Shown: positions 16,869 to 25,253 of the stretch, piece by piece
Layout of the letters: every line of letters begins with the position of its first letter
How positions within the stretch are numbered: position 1 is the stretch's first letter
Assembly (NCBI GenBank): GCA_964603985.1
Contig: CAZRXG010000019.1
Coordinates: 1-64,000, forward strand
From: CAZRXG01 sp964603985
GTDB taxonomy: Bacteria; Chloroflexota; Anaerolineae; Aggregatilineales; UBA3940
Length of the DNA stretch: 64,000 bases
Direction: 5' to 3'
Translations under genes and position numbers: made by a program
Notes under the pieces: generated by a model
Databases searched by the model: none
What the model was told of the DNA's origin: nothing
Seen by the model: only the letters and a program-made list of their open reading frames with translations

Positions 16869-17840
16869 ATGAAAAAGTATCTGGTCATTATGGCGCTGGT
16901 GCTGGCTTCGCTGGCCGTTGCAGCCTGCGGCAGCCCGTCGCCTGCCGAGGTGACGTTGATGCTGGACTGGGTGCCCAACACCAATCACACCGGGATCTTC
17001 GTGGCGCAGGAGAAGGGCTACTTCGAGGAAGCCGGGCTGGACGTTGAGATCATCCAGCCGGGTGAGGTGTTCGCCCAGCAGGCGGTCGTGAGCGGTGCGG
17101 CGGACTTCGGGGTGGACTTCCAGGAGCAGCTCACGATGGCGCGCGCCGACGGTGTGCCGATTGTGTCGATTGCGGCCATCATCCAGCACAATACGTCGGG
17201 CTTTGCCTCACGGGGGGCACTGGGCGTCGAGTCGCCGGCCGGGTGGGAGGGGCTGCGCTATGGGTCGTACGGTGGCCCATTTGAGGAGCCGACGCTGCGC
17301 GTGCTGATGGAGTGCGACGGTGGCGACTTCAGCAAGCTGGAGATCGTCAACACCGGCTTCGCCGACCCGCTGGCGCTGCTGGACGAGGAGCAGACCGACC
17401 TGGCGTGGATCTTCTACGCGTGGCAGGGCGTCCAGGCCAGACAGCAGGGCATTGACCTGAACGTCGTGATGATGGAGGACTGGGTGGACTGCATCCCCGA
17501 CTACTACACGCCGATCTTCATCACGAGCGAGCAGACCATCGCCGAGCGCCCGGAGGTGGTGAGGGCCTTCCTGGAGGCGATCTCGCGCGGGTACAGCTTC
17601 GCCATCGAGCACCCGGACGAGGCGGCGGACATCCTGCTCAAGGCAGCGCCGGAGCTGGACGAGGCGCTGGTCAGGGAGAGCCAGGCGTGGTTGTCGCCGC
17701 GCTACCAGGCCGACGCGCCGCGCTGGGGCGAGCAGAAGCTCAGCGTGTGGGAAGATTACGCGGGGTGGATGGCGGAGAACGGCATCATTGCCGCGCCGAT
17801 TGACGTCGAGGCGGCTTTCACCAACGAGTTTTTGCCTTAG
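16869..17840 (+). CDS. THI5/NMT1-like ABC substrate-binding lipoprotein (ThiY type)
   Basis: A 323-residue lipoprotein with signal peptide and lipobox LAVAAC (Cys20). The mature part matches the THI5/NMT1 fold: LMLDWVPNTNHTGIFVAQEKGYFEEAGL at the start, a ligand-loop region near GVDFQEQL, then AWIFYAWQG and DYYTPIFIT in the second lobe. The family binds formylaminopyrimidine or hydroxymethylpyrimidine for thiamine salvage. It begins 3 bp after the methyltransferase stop. It is the outward-facing receptor of the transporter whose permease is two genes upstream. Confidence 0.9.
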   Translation: MKKYLVIMALVLASLAVAACGSPSPAEVTLMLDWVPNTNHTGIFVAQEKGYFEEAGLDVEIIQPGEVFAQQAVVSGAADFGVDFQEQLTMARADGVPIVSIAAIIQHNTSGFASRGALGVESPAGWEGLRYGSYGGPFEEPTLRVLMECDGGDFSKLEIVNTGFADPLALLDEEQTDLAWIFYAWQGVQARQQGIDLNVVMMEDWVDCIPDYYTPIFITSEQTIAERPEVVRAFLEAISRGYSFAIEHPDEAADILLKAAPELDEALVRESQAWLSPRYQADAPRWGEQKLSVWEDYAGWMAENGIIAAPIDVEAAFTNEFLP

Positions 17841-17870
17841 GGCGCCGGTGAGCGGGGGGCAGCCGAGGAG

Positions 17871-17909
17871 CGGTCAGCCGGTCAGCCGTCAGCCGGTCAG
17901 CGGTCAGCC
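17871..17909. repeat. GGTCAGC short tandem repeat
   Basis: Imperfect tandem GGTCAGC/CGTCAGC heptamers just after the thiamine operon. The same heptamer cluster occurs at 11831-11862 after another transcription unit. Confidence 0.75.
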
Positions 17910-18046
17910 ATCAACCGCCCTCACCCCCGCCGACCTCGGTCGGTACAAGCGCAGTGCTTTGTTGAGCGGGGGTTTGCATAATCCGCAGGAGGGACTATTC
18001 GACCTGCCAGGGCCACATACCCTTGGTAGGATGCCAGGAGCTTGGT

Positions 18047-18718
18047 ATGCATCGCAATGGTCTGTTTATGCTTACGCTTGCAGTTCTATCTCTTAGCATG
18101 GCAGGATGCTCAAGATTGGCACCCGAAGGGAAGGGCCTTACGGCAGCAAGGGCATGTAACAGCCAGGACATCCCCCTCCCTGATTACAATATCGAGGAGG
18201 GTGCAGCATGGACGTGGTTAGACATAACAATAGGCGTTACGACCGAGGAAGAACTCCTTGCTGAACTGGGGAACCCTGGCTCTATATCTCCTTGGCCTCA
18301 AAGCAGTCGCGAACCTCAAGCCTGTGTTTACCGTTACCAGCAGTTAGACAATTACCCCACCTTTTGGCTCGCCGGTGGCAGAGTTATTGGCGCTCGATTT
18401 TCAACCTATGACGACCAGACCCGAATGAACGGGCAGCCGGCGACCTTTAATGAGGCGATGGAGCTCTATGGACGTGCTGAGATTGTAGGCTGGAATCCAC
18501 TGGGAGGACATCGATCTGTTGTGTGGTTAAACTATGGCATCCTGGCCGAAGTGATTGTGGGTGGCAAGCAGAAAGTCAGTACCATGCTATACTTCTCGCC
18601 AATGGACGAAGAGGTGTTCGGTGATTCACTCTGGTCACACTTTGTCTTGGAAACCAACCCAACTGTGGGAACAGACCATATAGATGACTATCCGCGAGAT
18701 CCATTCACCTGGGAGTGA
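18047..18718 (+). CDS. lipoprotein of unknown function
   Basis: A 223-residue predicted lipoprotein: signal peptide followed by LSLSMAGC, with Cys near residue 21. The mature domain begins with a Cys-containing segment and includes VTTEEELLAELGNPG, reminiscent of SmpA/BamE-like small outer-surface folds, but without clear homology. ATG 18047 follows AGGAG at 18036-18040; eight more in-frame codons upstream lack such a site. GC content is lower than the thiamine operon before it. It appears to be a single gene. Confidence 0.7.
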   Translation: MHRNGLFMLTLAVLSLSMAGCSRLAPEGKGLTAARACNSQDIPLPDYNIEEGAAWTWLDITIGVTTEEELLAELGNPGSISPWPQSSREPQACVYRYQQLDNYPTFWLAGGRVIGARFSTYDDQTRMNGQPATFNEAMELYGRAEIVGWNPLGGHRSVVWLNYGILAEVIVGGKQKVSTMLYFSPMDEEVFGDSLWSHFVLETNPTVGTDHIDDYPRDPFTWE

Positions 18719-18771
18719 AGTTGCGATGCATTGCTTCCTCACCCCCCTGTGAAGCCCAACGGCTCATCCGT

Positions 18772-18817
18772 CCTCTCATTGCAATGGGACACGGCGGAGC
18801 GCAGCGACAATGAGAGG
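18772..18817. repeat. 10-bp inverted repeat (hairpin) in intergenic DNA
   Basis: CCTCTCATTG (18772-18781) pairs perfectly with CAATGAGAGG (18808-18817). No T-run follows on either strand, so this is not a clear terminator. Confidence 0.6.
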
Positions 18818-18990
18818 GCCCAAGTAGGGGGTTCAAAACCCAACTTAACAGAGCACCAGAGGCGCACAACTGAAGCTGCGTGTTGAAAAGGTCCGGTTTT
18901 CAGCGATCTGACTTGTACCCGTCCTGCCTCATGTGAAAGAAGAGGGGATAACAGGGCAAAGGCAGCCCCCCAGAGTCTGACGATGCACAA

Positions 18991-19569
18991 TTAACCTGAG
19001 TTCAGGATTTTAGTCAGAGCCTCGTGGGCCAGCATGACCGTTTTCTGCCTGGTTCGGAAACCAATGGATCCACGAGATGGGGCGGCTTTTCTCTCAGGGT
19101 TAAACGCCGCAATCCGTTTCAGGTCATCGACAGCACGCTGTTCTCGAAATTCGCCCAACTGCCAGATCACCATGTCATCCCAGGGCATATGCCCAAAATA
19201 TTCAACAGGCTGCTCCTCTATCGTCACCAGTAATTCGAGCAGCTTCAGCCGGATTTGCTCGCTATCCGGCGACGGGACCCAGATGATCCTTGTATAATCC
19301 CGCCCATATGTCTGAACCGACGCATTCATCTGAAAAACTGGCCCAATGGGGACTTCTATTCTCTGTGGTGTCACATCAGGATATGAGGAAGTGTTGTAGG
19401 GATGATTGGCGCAATATGTGTAAAACGGGTCTCCCGTGATAGGTAGCTTTCGGATGATACAATAATGTTCTTCCTTGTCGTGGCTGTGCTTGTGACCCAT
19501 CTCCACTTCGCCCTTGTTCCTGGCATTGAACCAGCACTCACCACAATTGTCGAGTCCTCCGTTAGGCAT
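18991..19569 (-). CDS. hypothetical Cys-rich 'MPNGG..NCGECWFN' family protein
   Basis: About 192 residues from ATG 19569, which has GGGAGA a few bases upstream; the longer frame to 19665 has no ribosome site. The N-terminus MPNGGLDNCGECWFNARNKGE and the later HYCIIRKLPI..YTYCANHP form a Cys/His pattern suggesting metal binding; I recall this opening from a poorly characterised family in environmental bacteria. The C-terminal half is helical. The function is unknown. The gene has lower GC than its neighbours and lies between short inverted repeats. Confidence 0.7.
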   Translation of the reverse strand: MPNGGLDNCGECWFNARNKGEVEMGHKHSHDKEEHYCIIRKLPITGDPFYTYCANHPYNTSSYPDVTPQRIEVPIGPVFQMNASVQTYGRDYTRIIWVPSPDSEQIRLKLLELLVTIEEQPVEYFGHMPWDDMVIWQLGEFREQRAVDDLKRIAAFNPERKAAPSRGSIGFRTRQKTVMLAHEALTKILNSG

Positions 19570-19660
19570 ACTATTCTCCCACGCTGAACTCATACAAAAC
19601 CGAATAGTGTGTTGACCAAACTTCATCAACTTAGATTGTATAATGAGATGAGGGTATCCG

Positions 19661-19689
19661 CTCACCTGTTTCCAGGTGAGACTTTTTCA
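19661..19689 (+). terminator. hairpin followed by T-run
   Basis: CTCACCTG (19661-19668), loop TTTC, CAGGTGAG (19673-19680), then ACTTTTTC. It has terminator form on the plus strand, but no plus-strand gene ends nearby, and its right arm overlaps one of the inverted repeats. It may instead be the end of a mobile segment. Confidence 0.4.
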
Positions 19690-19891
19690 ACAGGCTGTGA
19701 AGAACTCCCGTTTGCCCGGTGAATGGGTGCCAATGCCCTGCCGGGCAAACACGGACAAGCCTCTTGCCCTCGTGAACTCTCCACTGGAACAAAAACCGGG
19801 GGTAGGGGTACAATCCGGGGGCCGGGGGCAGCCGCCCGTAGAACCGGCACCAGATGCCCGAATACGTTAATGCAGCAAGGGAGGAGTCACC

Positions 19892-20875
19892 GTGAACTAC
19901 CGTGAATTTGGCCGCACCGGCTGGAAAGTCTCCGAGGTCAGCTTCGGGGCGTGGGCCATCGGCGGGGACTGGGGGAGCGTCGAAGACGCCGACTCGCTGG
20001 CCGCCCTGAACACGGCTATCGACCTGGGTGTCAACCTGATCGACACGGCGGATGTCTACGGCGATGGGCGCAGCGAAAAGCTGGTCGCCAGACTGCTCAA
20101 AGAGCGCGGCGATCAGGTGTACGTGCTGACCAAGGCAGGCCGTCGCCTGTCCCCTCACACCGCCGACGGCTACAACGCCGACAACCTCAACCGGTTCGTC
20201 GACCGCAGCCTGAAAAACCTGGCCGTCGAGTGCATCGACCTGGTGCAGCTTCACTGCCCGCCGACCGAGGTCTACTACCGCCCGGAGGTCTTCGGCGCGC
20301 TCGACGACATGGTGCAGGCGGGGAAGATCCGCTATTACGGCGTCAGCGTCGAGAAGGTCGAGGAGGCGCTCAAGGCGATTGAGTACCCCGGCGTGCAGTC
20401 GGTGCAGATCATCTTCAACATGTTCCGGCACCGCCCCGCCGACCTGTTCTTCGCCGAGGCGAAGCGGCGCGGGGTTGCCATCCTGGCCCGCGTGCCGCTG
20501 GCGAGTGGGCTGCTCACGGGCAAGATGACGCGCGAGTCTACCTTCGCCAAAGACGACCACCGCCAATACAATCGCTACGGTCAGGCTTTCGACCGGGGCG
20601 AGACGTTCTCCGGCGTGGACTTCGAGACCGGCCTGGAGGCGGTTGAGGAGATCAAGGCGCTGCTGCCGGAAGGCATGACGATGGCCCAGTTCGCGCTGCG
20701 CTGGATACTGATGTTCGACGCGGTTTCGTGCGTCATCCCCGGCGCAAAGCGTCCCTCCCAGGCCGAGGACAACTGTAAGGCGTCCGACTTCCCGCCGCTC
20801 GGCGACGAGACGATGGAGCGGATAGCGGCGATCTATGACCGGTATATCCGCGAGCAGGTGCACCAGCGCTGGTAG
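19892..20875 (+). CDS. aldo/keto reductase
   Basis: A 327-residue NADPH-dependent oxidoreductase with the AKR barrel. The catalytic tetrad is visible as Asp and Tyr in IDTADVYGDG, Lys in LTKAG and His in VQLHCPP. The cofactor segment VIPGAKRPSQ is near the C-terminus. GTG 19892 follows GGGAGGAG at 19879-19886. The substrate is unknown; this AKR branch is often annotated as a general sugar or aldehyde reductase. A DUF2142 membrane protein follows 51 bp downstream. Confidence 0.92.
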   Translation: MNYREFGRTGWKVSEVSFGAWAIGGDWGSVEDADSLAALNTAIDLGVNLIDTADVYGDGRSEKLVARLLKERGDQVYVLTKAGRRLSPHTADGYNADNLNRFVDRSLKNLAVECIDLVQLHCPPTEVYYRPEVFGALDDMVQAGKIRYYGVSVEKVEEALKAIEYPGVQSVQIIFNMFRHRPADLFFAEAKRRGVAILARVPLASGLLTGKMTRESTFAKDDHRQYNRYGQAFDRGETFSGVDFETGLEAVEEIKALLPEGMTMAQFALRWILMFDAVSCVIPGAKRPSQAEDNCKASDFPPLGDETMERIAAIYDRYIREQVHQRW

Positions 20876-20926
20876 ATCCACCCGGCTGCCGGGGATGTTC
20901 CCCGTACCGGCACAGCGAAAGCGAGA

Positions 20927-22315
20927 GTGACGTTGAGCGACAGGCTTGCCTACATCCTGCTGTCCGTGATCGTCGCGCTGTTCGTCGTGGTGGGCGTGCT
21001 GTATGCGGTTTTCACCCCGCCCTGGCAGACCCCCGACGAACCGGCGCATTACAACTACGTCGCGCAGGTGGCCGGGAAGGGCTGCTGCCCGGTCATCGCG
21101 CCCGGCGACTGGGACATGGCCTACCTGGAAGCGCTCAGGGCTAACGGCTTCCCCGAAGATGCCGACCTGTCCGCCATCGAATACGAGGATCACCAGCCGC
21201 CGCTGTACTACCTGCTCGCCTGGCCGGTGTACGTGTTCGGCGGCGGGAGCCTGATCGCGCTGCGGGTGCTGTCGGTGATCTTCGGTGCGGGGGTGGTGGT
21301 CGCGGCTTACTTCGTGGTGGCGCGCCTGCTGCCCCACCGGCGGGTATTGGCGCTGGCCGCGGCGACCTTCGTGGCGTTTGTGCCGCAGCACACGGCGATG
21401 ATGGCCGCCGCCAACAACGACGGCCTGGCCGAGCTGGTGCTGGGTATCGTCCTGGTGGTGGCGCTGACCTACCTGGGCAATCCAATCGCCGGGGAGGAGG
21501 GTGGGCGGCAGCCGCTCGACGAGTCGTGCCGCCCGCACGTGGCAGCGCTGGGCGGGCTGGCCGGGGTCGCCTTCCTGACCAAGCTGACGATCTACTTCCC
21601 GGTGGCGGCGGTGATCGGGGTGGCGATCCTGCTGCGCTGGCGGCACGAGAAGCGCCCGATCCGCTGGCTGGCCGGACAGGCCGTCTGGGCGGCGGGGCTG
21701 GCGCTGATCGCCGGGGGGGTGTGGTGGGGGCGCAACGTGCGTGTCTACGGCTGGCCGGACCTCTTCGGGCTGCGGGCGCACGACGCGGCGGTCGCCGGGC
21801 AGCTTCGCGCCGCCGACCACATTGCCGCCATCGGTCTGGGGCCGTACCTCAGGGACTTCGTCACGGTGACGTACCACAGCTTCTGGGGGCAGTTCGGGTG
21901 GATGGGCGTGCCGATGCCGCGCGGCACCTACCTGCTGATCGGGTTGTTCAGCCTGTGGATCGCCGCCGGGCTGGTGATGCTGGCCGCGCGCCCCGGCGCA
22001 AAGCCGCGCCTGGAGCCGGTTCAGTGGGCCGGGGCGTGGGTGCTGCTGGCGGCCACGCTGGCGACGGTGGTCAATTACGTCTACTACAACCTGGGCTTCG
22101 TGCAGTTCCAGGGGCGCTACCTGTTCACCGCGCTGATCCCCTTCGGGGCGCTGGCGGCGCTCGGTGGGCGGGGCTGGGCGTCGATGCCGGGGCGCTGGCT
22201 GCGCGGTGAGCGGTGGGCACGCCTGCTTGAGTGGCTGCCGCTGGCGGCGGTTGGGTGGCTGCCGCTTCTGGCGCTGTGGGCGCTGTTCCGCTGCGTGGTG
22301 CCGAATTTAGGGTAG
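20927..22315 (+). CDS. DUF2142-like polytopic membrane protein (glycosyltransferase-related)
   Basis: A 462-residue protein with about ten hydrophobic segments. The first periplasmic loop carries PPWQTPDEPAHYNYVAQV, a hallmark of DUF2142 and related GT-C-like membrane proteins that use lipid-linked sugars. The conserved acidic DEPAH motif is intact. It starts at GTG 20927; TTG 20933 is an alternative. The 3' end of this gene, with the next gene, was copied about 2.1 kb downstream, where only a degraded remnant remains. The sugar substrate is unknown. Confidence 0.78.
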   Translation: MTLSDRLAYILLSVIVALFVVVGVLYAVFTPPWQTPDEPAHYNYVAQVAGKGCCPVIAPGDWDMAYLEALRANGFPEDADLSAIEYEDHQPPLYYLLAWPVYVFGGGSLIALRVLSVIFGAGVVVAAYFVVARLLPHRRVLALAAATFVAFVPQHTAMMAAANNDGLAELVLGIVLVVALTYLGNPIAGEEGGRQPLDESCRPHVAALGGLAGVAFLTKLTIYFPVAAVIGVAILLRWRHEKRPIRWLAGQAVWAAGLALIAGGVWWGRNVRVYGWPDLFGLRAHDAAVAGQLRAADHIAAIGLGPYLRDFVTVTYHSFWGQFGWMGVPMPRGTYLLIGLFSLWIAAGLVMLAARPGAKPRLEPVQWAGAWVLLAATLATVVNYVYYNLGFVQFQGRYLFTALIPFGALAALGGRGWASMPGRWLRGERWARLLEWLPLAAVGWLPLLALWALFRCVVPNLG

Positions 22316-22322
22316 TGTTGAG

Positions 22323-22796
22323 ATGGCCCGTATACCCGTCCAGGCTTTTCTTTTCGTGCTGATCGTCGTCCGGCGCGGTGACCGGTTCCTGCTGGTGCAG
22401 GAGGCGACCACCGACCGGGGGACGTGGTTCCTTCCGGCTGGGGGCGTGCTGCCCGGCGAGGGGCTGGTAGAGGCCGCCATCCGCGAGACGCGCGAGGAAG
22501 CGGGGGTCGACGTGAGGCCGGTGGCGCTGCTGTGGATGGAGGACGAGACGCATCTCTACCAGCCCGGCGACCTGTGGGCCGGGCGTTGGCGTTTCATCCT
22601 GCGGGCCGAGATGGTTGACGAGTCACAGCAGCCCGGCCCGACCGACGACTCGCTCGACGCGGGCTGGTTCACGCTGGAGGAGATCGCGACGCTGCCGCTG
22701 CGCAGCCCGGAGGTGATCTGGGTCTGCAACGCGGTCGCGAAGGGCCACCCTGAGCTGCCGCTCGACGGGGGATACCTGCGCGTCGAGCGGCGGTGA
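22323..22796 (+). CDS. Nudix hydrolase
   Basis: A 157-residue Nudix protein with the full box GGVLPGE..EAAIRETREEAGV, which binds metal and cleaves nucleoside-diphosphate-linked substrates. It begins 7 bp after the preceding stop, so it is probably co-transcribed with the DUF2142 gene. The substrate cannot be deduced. A truncated copy of its first ~25 codons is found at 24117, part of a segmental duplication. Confidence 0.92.
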   Translation: MARIPVQAFLFVLIVVRRGDRFLLVQEATTDRGTWFLPAGGVLPGEGLVEAAIRETREEAGVDVRPVALLWMEDETHLYQPGDLWAGRWRFILRAEMVDESQQPGPTDDSLDAGWFTLEEIATLPLRSPEVIWVCNAVAKGHPELPLDGGYLRVERR

Positions 22797-23148
22797 AGAT
22801 CGGGCTTCAATACGTGTATCCCTCATCGTCCTCATCTCGTCATCGGACGTGGCTCACACCGGTAACGTTATAGCCGCGTGGCCGTTGTACTCATAAATGT
22901 TGGTACCTTAACTTGAGTATCCTGTGAACGAAAGTCAGGCAGGCGCCGCTCCGTAAGGCCGCCTCCCGGTTGCCGGGTGTGACGACCGGGCCCCCCCGAT
23001 TCTAACCTCATCTTGGTGATTCCCAAGAAGCCGCGAATTTCTGTGAATTCCGTCACAATAAAGCTCTTCGGAGCGACATTTCGTGCTATAGTGGGCCCAA
23101 GAGAGTTTTACTGCGAGCCATGTTGTGTTGATGTAGGAGAACAAATTT
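22797..23148. other. intergenic leader of 181-aa paralog 1 (duplicated block)
   Basis: No gene is visible. From 22810 on, the sequence is nearly the same as 24197-24575. A TATAGT at 23087-23092 is conserved in the second copy and could be the -10 of the following gene. Confidence 0.6.
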
Positions 23149-23694
23149 ATGCGTAAACTGACCTGTCCTGAAAGTGCAGAAACTATTGGCGTAAATATCC
23201 GGGCCTTTTTTGACAACCTGCGTGGCTATCAAACCGAGCCGATCATGGAAAAGCACGGGTTGTTGGATGTCGATCCGGAGGAGTGGTTCCCCGCGCAGAG
23301 ATACCTGGACGCGCTGAACGACCTGGCGCAGGAGCCCGGGTTCTCTTCCAGTCTGGTGGCTATCGGCATAGAGGTTGGTTTACATACGCCGGTAACGTCC
23401 GATTTGGAGAACCCGACGCTGGAGCAAATATTGATGCGCTGGGACGACATGTACCAGATGCTGCTCCGCAACGCTGACGTTGGGTGTATTGTCGTCGAAA
23501 AGATCGGCGAAAAGCATTACAAAACCACCCACACGGTTGTGTTTCCTGACGATTTGAGCTACGGGGTGCTATACGGGTTTGGGCGTCGCTTCCTCCCCCC
23601 CGGCACGCAGTTCAAGGTGTACTACGACCCGGAGGTGCCGCCCCGCGATAGAGGTGGTAAGGACGTAACGATCATTCACATCGAGTGGGAGTGA
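23149..23694 (+). CDS. 181-aa paralog family, copy 1 (function unknown)
   Basis: A 181-residue soluble protein with no recognised domain, starting at ATG 23149 after TAGGAGAAC. Conserved blocks shared by all three local copies are CP.....IG...AFFDNLR at the N-terminus, DDMYQML.RNADVG, EKIGEKHYKT, and GRRFLPPGTQFKVYYDPE near the end. Good conservation at both ends and mostly conservative substitutions suggest a folded domain under selection. The C-terminal half could be a ligand-sensing fold such as HNOB/V4R-type domains, but this is only an impression. Confidence 0.75.
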   Translation: MRKLTCPESAETIGVNIRAFFDNLRGYQTEPIMEKHGLLDVDPEEWFPAQRYLDALNDLAQEPGFSSSLVAIGIEVGLHTPVTSDLENPTLEQILMRWDDMYQMLLRNADVGCIVVEKIGEKHYKTTHTVVFPDDLSYGVLYGFGRRFLPPGTQFKVYYDPEVPPRDRGGKDVTIIHIEWE

Positions 23695-23960
23695 GCCTCT
23701 TTCACACCGAGTGGGAGTGAGCCTCTTTCACACCGGGTGTGAATGAGCCGCATCGTCAACGGTTGAGAGCCTGACACATCTCAATCCACCCGTTGGTGGT
23801 GGCTCATAGGGCGACGTAATCAGGTGGCCGACAAATAAGCAGAAGCCATGCCACTTTACCGGCCTCCGGCAGCCTGATGGCCGAAACCTGTTTCTCGCTA
23901 CTTCTTCCAGAGACGGATGCACGAACAAGTTGTCATAAGGGACCTCCTCCGCGATTAAGC

Positions 23961-24110
23961 ATCGCGGCCATCGGCCTGGGGCCATACCTCAGGGACTTCG
24001 TCACGGTGACGTATCACAGCTTCTGGGGACAGCTCGGCTGGATGGGCGTGTCGATGCCGCGCCTGGCGCTGTGGGCGCTGTTCCGATACATGGTACCGAA
24101 CTTAGGATAA
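23961..24110 (+). pseudogene. degraded copy of the DUF2142 gene 3' end
   Basis: Translates to IAAIGLGPYLRDFVTVTY and SFWGQLGWMGVSMPR, matching residues ~303-337 of the intact gene at 20927, then jumps directly to LALWALFRYMVPNLG, the last residues of that gene. About 115 intervening codons are deleted. It is a remnant of a segmental duplication. Confidence 0.9.
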
Positions 24111-24116
24111 CACCGA

Positions 24117-24196
24117 ATGGCGTTCAGGCTTTCCTCTTTACACCGGTCGCCGTCCGGCGCGACAACCGGTTCCTGCCGCTTCTGCATCTTGCGGGG
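24117..24196 (+). pseudogene. degraded copy of the Nudix gene 5' end
   Basis: The first codons match the intact Nudix gene at 22323 (VQAFLF then VAVRRDNRFL against VQAFLF then VVRRGDRFL). After ~25 codons the sequence jumps to material that follows the intact Nudix gene. The Nudix box is deleted. Confidence 0.85.
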
Positions 24197-24575
24197 ACAC
24201 GTGTATCCCTCATCGTCCTCATCCCGTCATCAGACGTGGCTCGCGCCGGTAACATTATAGCCGCGTTGCCGTTGTACTCAGGGACGTTGGTACCTTAACT
24301 TAAGTATAGACCGGTTGCATGATAAGGCGGAGGGCACGACTGTCTGTGTAATGCAAGTCAGGCAGGCGCGTTCCGTAAGGCCGCTTCCCGGCTGCCGGGC
24401 GCGATGACCGGGCAGCAGCCCCCCGATTCTAACCTTATCTTAGTGATTCCCAAGGAGATATGAATTTCTGTGAATTCCGTCACAATAAAGCTCTTCGGAG
24501 CGACTTTTCGTGCTATAGTGAGTCAAAGAAAGATTTACTGCGAGCCACGTTGTATTGGTGTAGGAGAACAAATTT

Positions 24576-25121
24576 ATGCGTGAACTAACCTGTCCTGAAA
24601 GTGCAGAAACTATCGGCGTAAATATCCGGGCTTTTTTTGACAACCTGCGTGACTATCAAACCAAGCCGATTATGGAAAAGCACGGGTTGTCGGATGTCGA
24701 GCCGGAGGCGTGGTTCCCCCTGCGGAGATACCTGGACGCGCTGAACGACCTGGCACAGGCTCCGGGGTTCTCTTCCAGTATGGTTGCTATCGGCATGGAG
24801 ATTGGCAGGCAGACGCCGGTAACGCCCGACCTGGAGAATCCAACGCTGGAACAGGTGCTGATAAGCTGGAACGACATGTACCAGATGCTGCACCGCAACG
24901 CTGACGTCGGATCTATTATCGTCGAAAGGATCGGCGAAAAGCATTACAAAACCATCCAAACGGTTGTGTACCCTGACGATATGAGCTACGGGGTGCTGTA
25001 CGGATATGGGCGTCGCTTCCTGCCCCCCGGCACGCAGTTCAAGGTGTACTACGACCCGGAGATGCCGCCCCGTGATAGAGGTGGTGAGGGCGCTACAGTC
25101 ATTCACATCGAGTGGGAATGA
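24576..25121 (+). CDS. 181-aa paralog family, copy 2 (function unknown)
   Basis: The same length as copy 1 and about 80% identical to it, with no gaps. The leader, including TATAGT and the TAGGAGAAC ribosome site, is also copied. Differences are concentrated in surface-like charged positions (residues ~25-70) and around ~80, while the IGEKHYKT and FLPPGTQFKVYYDPE blocks are unchanged. This looks like a functional duplicate rather than a decaying one, unlike the DUF2142 and Nudix pieces that came with it. Confidence 0.75.
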   Translation: MRELTCPESAETIGVNIRAFFDNLRDYQTKPIMEKHGLSDVEPEAWFPLRRYLDALNDLAQAPGFSSSMVAIGMEIGRQTPVTPDLENPTLEQVLISWNDMYQMLHRNADVGSIIVERIGEKHYKTIQTVVYPDDMSYGVLYGYGRRFLPPGTQFKVYYDPEMPPRDRGGEGATVIHIEWE

Positions 25122-25253
25122 GCCTCACCGTCAACGGTTGAGGGCCTGACACATCTCAATCCACCCGGACTCCGGCAGCCTTGGCCGAAACCTGCCCTTG
25201 AGATTGACACTGACATGCTCCACGCTATGGTATAGGGAGAGAGAATCAAATAA

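Larger units (their letters stand above)
18881..19692. repeat. ~810-bp segment bounded by 13-bp inverted repeats
   Basis: TGTTGAAAAGGTC at 18881-18893 and GACTTTTTCAACA at 19680-19692 are inverted copies with one mismatch. They enclose one low-GC gene. No transposase is inside, so this may be a cargo-bearing MITE-like unit or a chance pair. Confidence 0.4.
23961..25135 (+). repeat. second copy of a segmental duplication (DUF2142 end - Nudix - leader - 181-aa gene)
   Basis: The order of matching pieces is the same as in 21829-23700, with internal deletions in the first two genes. The spacing between the starts of the two 181-aa genes is 1427 bp. Confidence 0.85.

Noticed and set aside
19631..21877. 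748-codon minus-strand open frame
   Set aside because: It lies opposite the aldo/keto reductase and DUF2142 genes and has no recognisable domain.
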